From Bacteroidota bacterium (lineage in GTDB: Bacteria; Bacteroidota; Ignavibacteria; Ignavibacteriales; Ignavibacteriaceae), in NCBI GenBank assembly GCA_024278655.1, contig JAJRSV010000477.1, positions 1-14,451 of the forward strand: a stretch of DNA of 14,451 nucleotides. The letters run 5' to 3'. This document shows, piece by piece, positions 1 through 6,353 of the stretch. The number at the start of each line of letters is the position of its first letter. Positions within the stretch are counted from its first letter, which is position 1. Below the pieces are notes generated by a model, which saw only the letters and a program-made list of their open reading frames with translations, was not told the origin of the DNA and did not search any database. Both the position numbers and the translations under genes were made by a program.

Positions 1-61
1 TATGGTTTACAGGGTCGCTTGTCAGTTGATGGAGAGTTAGAATCAAATCTCCCCTGATTAC

Positions 62-94
62 AATGTTTATATTGTTTACTTTTAAATAAACATT
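62..94. promoter_or_regulatory. Perfect inverted repeat, likely operator of the antitoxin gene
   Basis: The arms AATGTTTAT (62-70) and ATAAACATT (86-94) are perfect reverse complements of 9 bp separated by 15 bp. The repeat ends 11 bp before the start codon of a ribbon-helix-helix protein. Antitoxins of this fold usually repress their own promoter by binding such repeats, so an autoregulatory operator is inferred. The DNA is AT-rich, but a 9-bp perfect match at this exact place is unlikely to be chance. Confidence 0.5.
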
Positions 95-105
95 AAGGAG
101 ATTTT

Positions 106-324
106 ATGAGCAAAATAATATCCATTAGAATATCTGATGAAATTGAAGAAAAACTGTCGAAGATTGCGAGAGAGACAGAACGGGCAAAATCGTTTCATAT
201 CAAGAAAGCAATAGAGAATTATTTGGATCAGTTCGCCGATTATCAAATTGCGTTAGATAGATTGAATGATAAAGACGATAAAATAATTTCCTCTGAAGAA
301 GTGAGGAAACTTCTTGGCGTTTAG
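106..324 (+). CDS. RelB-like ribbon-helix-helix (CopG-type) antitoxin, apparently without its toxin
   Basis: The 72-aa protein has the layout of a type II antitoxin. A short beta strand (IISIRIS, residues 4-10) would bind DNA in a dimer. It is followed by two helices (about 11-42), including the ERAKSFHIKKAIENYL stretch typical of RelB-family ribbon-helix-helix proteins. A C-terminal arm (about 45-72, with ALDRLNDKD and SSEEVRKLLGV) would wrap and neutralise a RelE/ParE-type toxin. The start is set by AAGGAG at 95-100, 5 nt before the ATG. In this family the toxin gene normally overlaps or directly follows, but no toxin-sized ORF is present. Only a 13-codon ORF starts in the overlap (314-355). 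The protein may be a solitary regulator, an antidote kept after toxin loss, or the remains of a decayed pair. Family assignment is by motif; toxin loss is inference. Confidence 0.75.
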   Translation: MSKIISIRISDEIEEKLSKIARETERAKSFHIKKAIENYLDQFADYQIALDRLNDKDDKIISSEEVRKLLGV

Positions 325-355
325 TATTAAAGATAAAATGTCGGTTTATCACTAA
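314..355 (+). pseudogene. Possible vestigial start of a RelE-type toxin gene
   Basis: A TTG codon overlaps the end of the antitoxin gene by 11 nt in another frame and opens a short reading frame (LAFSIKDKMSVYH) that stops after 13 codons. RelE-type toxins often start in just this overlap and begin with a similar M-A-aromatic/hydrophobic-x-I pattern. Nothing further downstream (325-449) resembles a RelE core in any forward frame that I translated. The match is very short and could be chance. Confidence 0.2.
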
Positions 356-449
356 TCTTTATGTCTGGCGTTTTTCAAGTAACTCCGGGTGAGTTTGCAG
401 CCAATAAAATATTCCTCTAATTTTGGTTTGTATCTTAAAAGGGACTTTG

Positions 450-785
450 ATGAATGATGACATTCTTTATAAAGATTCTTTAGTTACTATAAACCGAAGC
501 CGGTTAATTCTTCACCGCTACTACTTTCCTACATTCTTACCTAAGAAAATTGAATTTTCAGAAATAGAATATATTGACAGTGTTAAACCGACTTTGCTAA
601 GCGGCAAGTGGCGGTTTTGGGGCACAACCGATTTAAGAACATGGTTCCCGGCAGATTTTTCAAGAAACAAGAGAGATACGATTTTTATAATTCACCGAAA
701 GAATAAAAGAATGTTAATCGGATTTACGGTAAAGGATTGTGAAAAAGTTAAAAATATTCTTAAAGATAAAAACTTATTAAAATAA
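450..785 (+). CDS. Small conserved protein with a PH-like fold (hypothetical)
   Basis: The protein is 111 aa from the ATG at 450. The frame is open back to a TTG at 423, but MNDDILYKDSL is the more natural N-terminus and AAAGGGA lies just upstream. There is no signal peptide or membrane segment. Alternating beta-type segments (SLVTINRSRLILHRYYF, KKIEFSEIEYIDSV, RDTIFIIHRKNKRMLIGF) and a final helix (KDCEKVKNILKDKNL) suggest a bacterial PH-like domain. The central KWRFWGTTDLRTWFPADFSR resembles a conserved stretch in a family of uncharacterised PH-like proteins. The function is unknown. It lies 31 nt before the CoA-binding protein gene and may be co-transcribed with it, but nothing ties the two functionally. 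Confidence 0.7.
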   Translation: MNDDILYKDSLVTINRSRLILHRYYFPTFLPKKIEFSEIEYIDSVKPTLLSGKWRFWGTTDLRTWFPADFSRNKRDTIFIIHRKNKRMLIGFTVKDCEKVKNILKDKNLLK

Positions 786-816
786 TCATCAGTTATTTTA
801 AGAGAAGGTTAAGACA

Positions 817-1269
817 ATGACATCAAAATCATCGGTCGATAATTTCCTTTCGCAGAAGAACATTGCCGTAGTTGGTGTTTCGCGTAATCCGAAAAAATTC
901 GGCAATTCAATTTACCGTTCGTTAAAGGAGAAAGGTTACAGTGTTTTTCCCGTAAATCCGAATGCGGAGAAAATTGACAGGGATATCTGCTATCCCGATA
1001 TTCTTTCGCTTCCCGGTGAAGTTACAGCGGTTGTTATAAGTGTTCCGCCGGAAGAAACGGAAAAGGTTGTAAGGAAAGTTCATCAGGCGGGAATAACAAG
1101 AGTGTGGATGCAGCAGGGCTCCGAGTCAATCGAAGCGATTAAATTTTGTGAAGAACACAGCATCGATTGCGTTAGTAACGAATGCATATTGATGTTTGCG
1201 GAACCGGCGGAGTTTTTCCATCGTGCTCACAGGTGGATAAGAGGATTGCGCGGTAAGTTGCCGGCGTAG
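817..1269 (+). CDS. CoA-binding domain protein, YccU family
   Basis: This 150-aa protein is a single Rossmann-like CoA-binding domain (CoA_binding_2). The core starts with a first strand and nucleotide loop, IAVVGVSRNPKKFGNSIYRSL (about 16-36), then VFPVNPN (43-49), AVVISVPPEET (71-81) and VWMQQGSESIEA (96-107). The ending CILMFAEPAEFFHRAHRWIRGLRG (from about 123) matches the Chlorobi/Bacteroidota branch of the family. It has full length for the family. The domain corresponds to the CoA-binding part of succinyl-CoA synthetase and acetyl-CoA synthetase (ADP-forming), but stand-alone members have no proven reaction. They may bind CoA or acyl-CoA as a cytoplasmic sensor or carrier. AGAAGG upstream supports the start. 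The CoA theme is shared with the acyl-CoA dehydrogenase cluster further on, but the genes are in separate units. Confidence 0.9.
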   Translation: MTSKSSVDNFLSQKNIAVVGVSRNPKKFGNSIYRSLKEKGYSVFPVNPNAEKIDRDICYPDILSLPGEVTAVVISVPPEETEKVVRKVHQAGITRVWMQQGSESIEAIKFCEEHSIDCVSNECILMFAEPAEFFHRAHRWIRGLRGKLPA

Positions 1270-1460
1270 AATTATTCCTTGCATTGAAACATCGGGATAG
1301 TTAATTTTAGATATCATTAGTCGGGGATAAAACGATGAACCGGAAACATATCGCAGCAACTTTAAAAATCTTTTTCTTTAAAAAGAGCCGGCAGCATCTA
1401 CTCCTCCGGCAGATTACACAAAATCAACTTTTCTTTTCATAACAAATTGGGAGATTAAAA

Positions 1461-2027
1461 ATGAAAAAAAGATCCGCATTAATTCTTCTGTTAACCATAG
1501 TCATATCGGTTCCGGTTTTTTCTCAAAGCCCCGTTGGCAAAGGCAGTATAATGCTTAACGGCACACTTTCTTATTCGAACACAAATGTTGATGAGTATGA
1601 TAATAATTCTGTCAACATAGGTATTCATCCTCAGGCAGCATACTTTATTATCGATTATTTAAGTGCCGGATTATTTTTTGATTATGAAAGAATAGAATTT
1701 GGTGAGTATAGTGCAAACGATTATTCAATAGGAGCTGCGCTCAGATTTTACTTCGAATTGGAAAATCTTAAACCGTTCATCGGACTTGGGTTTGCGTATC
1801 TTACGGGAAATCAATCGCGGCTTGAGGGAAGCAAGAACGGAACCAAATGGTTATTTGCTGCCGGACTCGATTACTTCATCGTTAAAAACGTTGCTCTCGA
1901 AACCGTATTTCGTTATGATATAACCAACGTAGATGTGCCGGAAAGTTATAATTTCCTTTACAACGATTTGAATTACAAACAGAATACTTTCTTCGTCGGT
2001 TTCGGACTGAACTTTTTTATTTATTAA
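1461..2027 (+). CDS. Small outer-membrane beta-barrel protein
   Basis: The 188-aa precursor starts with a clear signal peptide (lysines at 2-3, RSALILLLTIVISVPVFSQ), with cleavage probably after SQ at about 22. The mature part alternates polar and hydrophobic residues in amphipathic strands (GSIMLNGTLSYSN, AYFIIDYLSAGLFFDYE, YSIGAALRFYFEL, KPFIGLGFAYLTG, KWLFAAGLDYF, ALETVFRYDI, NTFFVGFGLNFFIY). It ends in an aromatic-rich strand with a terminal aromatic residue, as outer-membrane barrel proteins do. About eight strands fit, so an OmpA/OmpX/OmpW-type barrel is likely. A good GGGAG at 1449-1453 sets the start. The gene stands alone: 191 bp separate it from the gene before and a strong terminator follows. 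Specific cargo or function cannot be told. Confidence 0.85.
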   Translation: MKKRSALILLLTIVISVPVFSQSPVGKGSIMLNGTLSYSNTNVDEYDNNSVNIGIHPQAAYFIIDYLSAGLFFDYERIEFGEYSANDYSIGAALRFYFELENLKPFIGLGFAYLTGNQSRLEGSKNGTKWLFAAGLDYFIVKNVALETVFRYDITNVDVPESYNFLYNDLNYKQNTFFVGFGLNFFIY

Positions 2028-2041
2028 AGCCGATATGCTTA

Positions 2042-2074
2042 GTCTGCCGGTCAATTCCGGGATGACCGGCAGAC
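2042..2074 (+). terminator. Intrinsic terminator after the beta-barrel gene
   Basis: Perfect 12-bp stem GTCTGCCGGTCA (2042-2053) and TGACCGGCAGAC (2063-2074) with a 9-nt loop, followed by GTTTTACTCTTCTC. It begins 14 bp after the stop codon. The GC-rich stem and downstream T-rich tract support termination on the plus strand. Confidence 0.8.
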
Positions 2075-2124
2075 GTTTTACTCTTCTCACATATAAGAAA
2101 ACCGCCTGTTTCGCTTTCTCCGAT

Positions 2125-2153
2125 TTGAAAAAACGAGTTTAAATTATTATGAA
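2125..2153 (+). promoter_or_regulatory. Possible sigma70-type promoter for the etf cluster
   Basis: TTGAAA (2125-2130) and TATGAA (2148-2153) are 17 bp apart, a good sigma70-like pair. It lies downstream of the preceding terminator and would give a leader of roughly 120 nt before etfB. In AT-rich intergenic DNA such pairs arise by chance, and core promoter motifs in this phylum can differ, so this is tentative. Confidence 0.3.
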
Positions 2154-2196
2154 AATCGGCAATAATTAACATTTATCACTAATGGAATATTATTTG

Positions 2197-2256
2197 TTAA
2201 CGGCGGGGCATCCGGGTGGGTGCTTTTCTGTTGTCACGTCTGCCCGTTAATTTTTT
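2197..2256 (+). promoter_or_regulatory. Structured leader with terminator-like hairpin before etfB
   Basis: TTAACGG (2197-2203) pairs with CCGTTAA (2244-2250), and a run of six T follows directly (2251-2256). A second small hairpin, GCATCC/GGGTGC with a GGGT loop (2208-2223), sits inside. GCA (2208-2210) could instead extend the outer stem with TGC (2241-2243), so alternative foldings exist. The T run ends 24 nt before the etfB start codon. The arrangement resembles an attenuator or riboregulator that could stop transcription ahead of the operon. It matches no riboswitch class I recognise. It could also be a terminator for an unseen upstream transcript. Confidence 0.4.
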
Positions 2257-2279
2257 CTTACCATTTTTATTGAGGTGCA

Positions 2280-3167
2280 ATGTACAATTCGATTGTAATG
2301 GTTAAGCAGGTTCCCGATACCGCTAACATTTCCGGCAAGGTAATGAAAGACGACGGAACCGTTAACCGTGCAAAACTTCCTGCTATCTTCAACCACGAAG
2401 ATAAAGTTGCTTTGGAACTTGCCCTTCAGGTAAAAGAACGATACGGCGGAAAAGTTACTGCTATTACGATGGGTCCGCCGCGTGCGTCCGATATTCTGCG
2501 TGAATGCCTTTATATGGGTGCCGATGAAGCTTATCTTATAAGCGACAGAAAATTTGCCGGCGCCGATACGTTAGCAACCTCCTATGTTTTAAGTGAAGCG
2601 ATAAAAAAAATAGGGGACTATCATTTTGTGTTTGCGGGAAGACAGGCAATCGACGGAGATACTGCGCAGGTCGGTCCGCAGACTGCAGAGAAACTTAACA
2701 TTCCGCAGATAACGTACACCGAAGAAATAATTGAAGTATCGGACAACAAGATTAAAGCTAAAAGAAAAATTGACGGCGGTTACGAAGTTGTTGAAAGCAC
2801 CCTTCCGGTTCTTTTAACGGTATTAAAAGATGTTGTTTCGCCGCGCCCTTTCAGTGCAAAGAGAGTAATGGCTTATAAGAATGCAAAATCACTCATAGAC
2901 CTCGAGAAGCTTACAGAGGAGAACTCTCTTCTATATATCGATAAACTCGTGCACGAATACGAGGAGCGCGGCTTGTTCATAAAAACTTTAACAATGGACG
3001 ACCTGCAGCTCGATGAACAACGCTGCGGTATTAAAGGTTCGCCTACAAAAGTATATAAAGTGGAATCGGTTGTCCTTGGTGGAACCGACCACATAAGAAT
3101 TGAGCCGACGAAGAACGGCATCGGCGAACTGATTGATAAATTAATGAAAGATCACATTTTTGGTTAG
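2280..3167 (+). CDS. etfB: Electron transfer flavoprotein, beta subunit (EtfB/FixA family)
   Basis: The product forms a cytoplasmic heterodimer with EtfA that carries electrons between acyl-CoA dehydrogenase and other partners. In the 295-aa protein the N-terminal KQVPDT (9-14), ITMGPPRASDILRECLYMGADEAYL (62-86), FAGADTLATSYVL (92-104) and nucleotide-binding GRQAIDGDTAQVGP (120-133) are hallmarks. These wordings, and RCGIKGSPTKV near the C-terminus (248-258), are those of clostridial-type (group 2) EtfB, where the subunit can hold AMP or a second FAD. The mitochondrial type reads differently (for example KQAIDDDCNQTGQ). A charged segment at about 199-238 makes it longer than the usual 255-265 aa. 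GAGG at 2272-2275 precedes the ATG. It is the first gene of the cluster, 3 nt before etfA. Family certain; group 2 membership likely; bifurcation unproven. Confidence 0.95.
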   Translation: MYNSIVMVKQVPDTANISGKVMKDDGTVNRAKLPAIFNHEDKVALELALQVKERYGGKVTAITMGPPRASDILRECLYMGADEAYLISDRKFAGADTLATSYVLSEAIKKIGDYHFVFAGRQAIDGDTAQVGPQTAEKLNIPQITYTEEIIEVSDNKIKAKRKIDGGYEVVESTLPVLLTVLKDVVSPRPFSAKRVMAYKNAKSLIDLEKLTEENSLLYIDKLVHEYEERGLFIKTLTMDDLQLDEQRCGIKGSPTKVYKVESVVLGGTDHIRIEPTKNGIGELIDKLMKDHIFG

Positions 3168-3170
3168 CGA

Positions 3171-4187
3171 ATGAAATTTGCAAACGAAGTTTGGGTGTAT
3201 GTTGAACAACGCGACGGTAAACCCGCCGACGTGAGCTTTGAGCTGTTATGTAAAGGCAGCAAACTCGCCGAAGAGATGAACGGAACGCTTAAAGCAATTG
3301 TTATAGGCGATAACGTTACCGGAATTGCAAAGCAAACATTTACATACGGCGCCGATGAAGCCGTTGTTATTCAGCATTCTTCACTTAAACATTACAGAAC
3401 CATTCCGTACTCACGCATATTAAACAAACTGATTGAAAAACACACACCAAGAATAGTTTTGTTCGGTGCTACTATTATAGGCAGAGACCTTGCACCGCGC
3501 GTTGCCTCGAATACGAAAAGTGGTCTGACAGCCGATTGCACCGACCTGAAAATTTCGGATGTTAAATATTTGAAACAGGATTATCCGAAACTTCTTTTGC
3601 AAATAAGACCTGCATTCGGCGGAAACATTATTGCAACAATCATCACTCCAGATGTACCGACACAAATGGCTACGGTTAGGGAAGGTGTGATGGAACTTCA
3701 TCCTCTTGATAAACCGAAAAAGGGAAAGATAACCGAGATAGAATACAAACCCGATCCGATAGATGAAATAGTATCGATAATCGAACAGCACAGGGAAGAC
3801 AGCAAAGTAAACTTAAAAGCTGCACCGATAATTGTTGCAGGCGGTTACGGTTTGGGTAACAAAGAAAATTTCAGATTGGTGGAAGAACTTGCACATACTA
3901 TCGGAGGCGAAGTTGCCGGAAGCCGTGCTGCCGTTGATGCCGGGTTCGTTACACCGGACCGGCAGGTGGGACAAACAGGCGTAACTGTACGTCCGAAACT
4001 TTATATTGCAATCGGTATTTCCGGCGCTATTCAACACAGGGCGGGAATGCAGGACTCAAACAAAATAATTGCAATTAATAACGATCCCGATGCGCCGATA
4101 TTTGAAATTGCACATTACGGAATAGTAGGCGATGCAACCGAAATTATTCCTATGTTCATAGATGTTTTCAAACATAAACTGAAATAA
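3171..4187 (+). CDS. etfA: Electron transfer flavoprotein, alpha subunit (EtfA/FixB family)
   Basis: This is the FAD-holding partner of EtfB. The 338-aa protein has the N-terminal alpha/beta domain (about 1-200), including LLLQIRPAFGGNIIATII (141-158) and PTQMATVREGVM (163-174), a wording typical of clostridial/FixB-type proteins. The C-terminal FAD domain follows with GGYGLGNKENF (224-234), SRAAVDAGFV (251-260), RQVGQTG (264-270), GISGAIQHRAGM (282-293), AINNDPDAPIF (301-311) and HYGIVGDATEIIP (315-327). All the usual flavin contacts appear present; R252 is the conserved arginine of the SRAAVDAG loop. Two small departures are GEVAGSR instead of the common VGASR and R290 after the conserved H289. 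The start codon lies 3 nt after the etfB stop, and the stop is 1 nt before the dehydrogenase, so the genes are translationally linked. Confidence 0.96.
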   Translation: MKFANEVWVYVEQRDGKPADVSFELLCKGSKLAEEMNGTLKAIVIGDNVTGIAKQTFTYGADEAVVIQHSSLKHYRTIPYSRILNKLIEKHTPRIVLFGATIIGRDLAPRVASNTKSGLTADCTDLKISDVKYLKQDYPKLLLQIRPAFGGNIIATIITPDVPTQMATVREGVMELHPLDKPKKGKITEIEYKPDPIDEIVSIIEQHREDSKVNLKAAPIIVAGGYGLGNKENFRLVEELAHTIGGEVAGSRAAVDAGFVTPDRQVGQTGVTVRPKLYIAIGISGAIQHRAGMQDSNKIIAINNDPDAPIFEIAHYGIVGDATEIIPMFIDVFKHKLK

Positions 4188-4188
4188 A

Positions 4189-5910
4189 ATGCCAAACTAC
4201 TTTACAGATAACAGCGATATGCAATTTGTGTTCAACAATCTCGACCTAAGAGAGATTGTTGAAATAGCCGAAGATAATTTTGAGGAAGCAAAGCATTATA
4301 ACTATGCACCAATCGATTACAACGATGCAATAGAAAATTACCGTAAAGTTCTGGAGATAGTCGGGGATATAGCAGGTAACTTTATTGCCGAACGTGCCTC
4401 TTCGGTGGATGAAGAAGGCGCTGTTTATAAAGACGGCAAAGTTTACTACGCAAAGGGAACCGCAGAAAACTTAAAGCAAATTGCACAAGCAGACCTGATG
4501 GGAATGAGTCTGCCGCGTAAATACGGCGGTTTGAATTTTCCGTTTACAATTTATGTGATGGCAATCGAAATTATTTCACGAGCCGATGCATCTTTGATGA
4601 ACATATTCGGGTTGCAGGATATTGCCGATACGATAAACAAGTTCGGCACCGATGAACTGCGCGAGGAATTTATTCCTAAAATATGCAGCGGAGAACATAC
4701 CGGAGCTATGGCATTAACAGAGCCGGATGCCGGTTCCGATTTGCAGGCGGTTAAACTTCATGCTTACCAGGATGAAAAAGGGCAATGGTACTTAAAAGGT
4801 GTTAAACGATTTATAACAAACGGCAACGGAGAAGCCTTACTCGTTTTAGCCCGTTCCGAACCCGGCACTAAAGACGGGCGCGGTTTAAGTATGTTTGCCT
4901 GCCACCGCGACGATACGATTAAAGTAAGAAGAATAGAAAACAAACTCGGCATTCACGGTTCGCCAACCTGCGAGCTGCAGTTTAACGATACTCCCGCATA
5001 TCTGGTCGGGCAAAGAAAATTCGGATTGATAAAATACGTTTTCGATTTGATGTTCCGCGCAAGAATGGGAGTAGCGGCACAGGCGCTCGGTATAGCACAG
5101 GCGGCTTACGAAGAAGCGCTGAAGTACGCAAAGGAAAGAGAGCAGTTCGGAAGAGCCATTTACAACATTCCTGTTATTACCAATATGCTTATCGATATGC
5201 GTGTAGCAATCGAAGCAAACAGGGCGCTGCTCTACGCCGCTGCTCAAAAAGTTGATATTAAAGAAAAGTTAGAAGAGAAGATTAAAAAACTTAAGGAAGC
5301 GGGCAAACCGTTCAGCGAAGAAAACATACGGCTTAAACGTGTAATGAAAGAATCGAACTTTTTAACGCCGCTTGCAAAATATATTCTTGCCGAGTCTGCA
5401 AATAAAATTGCCAACGATGCACTGCAGATTCATGGCGGCACGGGTTATATGCGTGAGTTTAAAGCGGAAAGATTCCTGCGCGATGCACGTATAACAAATA
5501 TTTACGAAGGCACTTCGCAGTTACAGATTGTTGCAGCCAGCGGTAACGTAATTAACGATATCCTTTCCGATTACTTCGATGAAAAGGAAAAGAAACAGTA
5601 TAAAGGCGGTGTTGCTCCGTTGGTTAGTCATCTGATTGAGATAAGAGAAATCTTTAAGGACTGTTTGAAGTATGTTGTCGAGAAAAAGGATCCGGCTTTT
5701 CAGGATGTTGCCGCAAAGGACCTTGTTGAGCTTTACGGCTATCTTTACGTTGGCTATCTTCTTTTGGAACAGGCGGAAAAAGATCAGAAGAAAGTATTTG
5801 TTGCAAACAGGTACATTCTAACATCGCTGGCTAATGCACGAAAGAATGCGGAATCAATCAAAGACGGATTGTTCAACGACATTTTACATGCAGATAAAAT
5901 TTTAAGTTAA
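4189..5910 (+). CDS. Acyl-CoA dehydrogenase, long form with C-terminal extension
   Basis: An FAD-dependent enzyme that forms the trans-2 double bond of acyl-CoA (or runs in reverse), passing electrons to ETF. The 573-aa protein has MALTEPDAGSD (174-184, FAD/acyl-CoA loop), KLGIHGSPTCEL (252-263), a C-terminal helical domain with EREQFGRAI (316-324), IHGGTGYMREF (414-424), and RFLRDARITNIYEGTSQLQ (428-446). E440 in IYEGT is the catalytic base by analogy with medium-chain acyl-CoA dehydrogenase. Three parts go beyond the usual 380 aa: an N-terminal helical lead of about 90 residues, a lysine-rich insert (about 356-392), and about 125 residues after the catalytic segment. Long forms are common in Bacteroidota and Deltaproteobacteria. 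Chain-length specificity cannot be read. It starts 1 nt after etfA, so EtfBA are very probably its electron partners. Confidence 0.93.
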   Translation: MPNYFTDNSDMQFVFNNLDLREIVEIAEDNFEEAKHYNYAPIDYNDAIENYRKVLEIVGDIAGNFIAERASSVDEEGAVYKDGKVYYAKGTAENLKQIAQADLMGMSLPRKYGGLNFPFTIYVMAIEIISRADASLMNIFGLQDIADTINKFGTDELREEFIPKICSGEHTGAMALTEPDAGSDLQAVKLHAYQDEKGQWYLKGVKRFITNGNGEALLVLARSEPGTKDGRGLSMFACHRDDTIKVRRIENKLGIHGSPTCELQFNDTPAYLVGQRKFGLIKYVFDLMFRARMGVAAQALGIAQAAYEEALKYAKEREQFGRAIYNIPVITNMLIDMRVAIEANRALLYAAAQKVDIKEKLEEKIKKLKEAGKPFSEENIRLKRVMKESNFLTPLAKYILAESANKIANDALQIHGGTGYMREFKAERFLRDARITNIYEGTSQLQIVAASGNVINDILSDYFDEKEKKQYKGGVAPLVSHLIEIREIFKDCLKYVVEKKDPAFQDVAAKDLVELYGYLYVGYLLLEQAEKDQKKVFVANRYILTSLANARKNAESIKDGLFNDILHADKILS

Positions 5911-5931
5911 ATCAAAGGGCAGAGGAAAACT

Positions 5932-6144
5932 ATGAGCGAAAAGAAACTTTATTACTATCGAATCTTCGATGATCAGGAAACGCTCAACTTTATTAAAAGC
6001 TCGCTGCCTCACGACGAGGTGGAACACTGGCTTAAAGAGTACGAAAGAACTCACGAGAAATATCTCAATCAGGAGTTTATTGAATATTTACGCGAGCATG
6101 ACCCCGAAGCCGAAATTATTAAAGTAAGCGATATATCCTATTAA
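5932..6144 (+). CDS. Small charged protein of unknown function in the etf cluster
   Basis: A 70-aa soluble, acidic protein with a good AGAGG (5921-5925) and a start 21 nt after the dehydrogenase stop, so it is very likely the last gene of the operon. It shows YYYRIFDDQETLNFIKSSL, then a helical charged stretch (HDEVEHWLKEYERTHEKYLNQEFIEYLREHD, about 27-57) and a final beta-like EIIKVSDISY. There are no cysteines, no signal peptide and no membrane segment. I do not recognise a family. Its place suggests a small accessory factor of the ETF/dehydrogenase unit, but that is inference from position alone. A strong terminator follows 29 bp after the stop. Confidence 0.75.
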   Translation: MSEKKLYYYRIFDDQETLNFIKSSLPHDEVEHWLKEYERTHEKYLNQEFIEYLREHDPEAEIIKVSDISY

Positions 6145-6172
6145 CCCACCCGTTATAGAATTATCGCTTAAA

Positions 6173-6227
6173 GATTCCCGGTATACTGTACGGTTAATTG
6201 CTGTCCCGCGCCGGGAATCGCTTTTTT
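6173..6227 (+). terminator. Intrinsic terminator of the etf/acyl-CoA dehydrogenase cluster
   Basis: GATTCCCGG (6173-6181) and CCGGGAATC (6211-6219) form a perfect 9-bp stem, followed by GC and six T (6222-6227). The loop of 29 nt is longer than usual, but the stem and T run are clear. Together with the upstream leader it delimits the four-gene unit. Confidence 0.75.
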
Positions 6228-6353
6228 ATTCCTACCTTTACAGAAACTTATTATCTTTAAATACCAGATTTATTTAATTCTGTTCTTTGCTTATCATATC
6301 CTCTACATCCGGCTAAATAATAATCTTCAACCATCAAAACAGGGAGAGATAAA

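Noticed and set aside
31..52. GGAGA/TCTCC hairpin that might be a terminator or part of a tRNA-like structure
   Set aside because: The 5-bp stem has no T run after it and no tRNA arms could be built around it.
1..57. Open frame YGLQGRLSVDGELESNLP ending in TGA, a possible C-terminus of an upstream gene
   Set aside because: Only 18 codons are visible, other frames including minus-strand ones are also open, and no family motif can be recognised, so it cannot be called a gene end.
361..420. 19-codon ORF MSGVFQVTPGEFAANKIFL with a faint likeness to the N-terminus of Phd/YefM antitoxins
   Set aside because: No ribosome binding site, stops almost at once, and the likeness rests on a few residues.
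1387..1410. GCCGG/CCGGC inverted repeat between the CoA-binding and beta-barrel genes
   Set aside because: A 5-bp stem with a 14-nt loop and no following T run; too weak to call a terminator.
3420..3791. 123-codon minus-strand frame inside etfA, with other long antisense frames in etfA, the dehydrogenase and asnA
   Set aside because: They are shadows of well-identified genes, with Cys/Phe/Arg-rich compositions typical of antisense translation.
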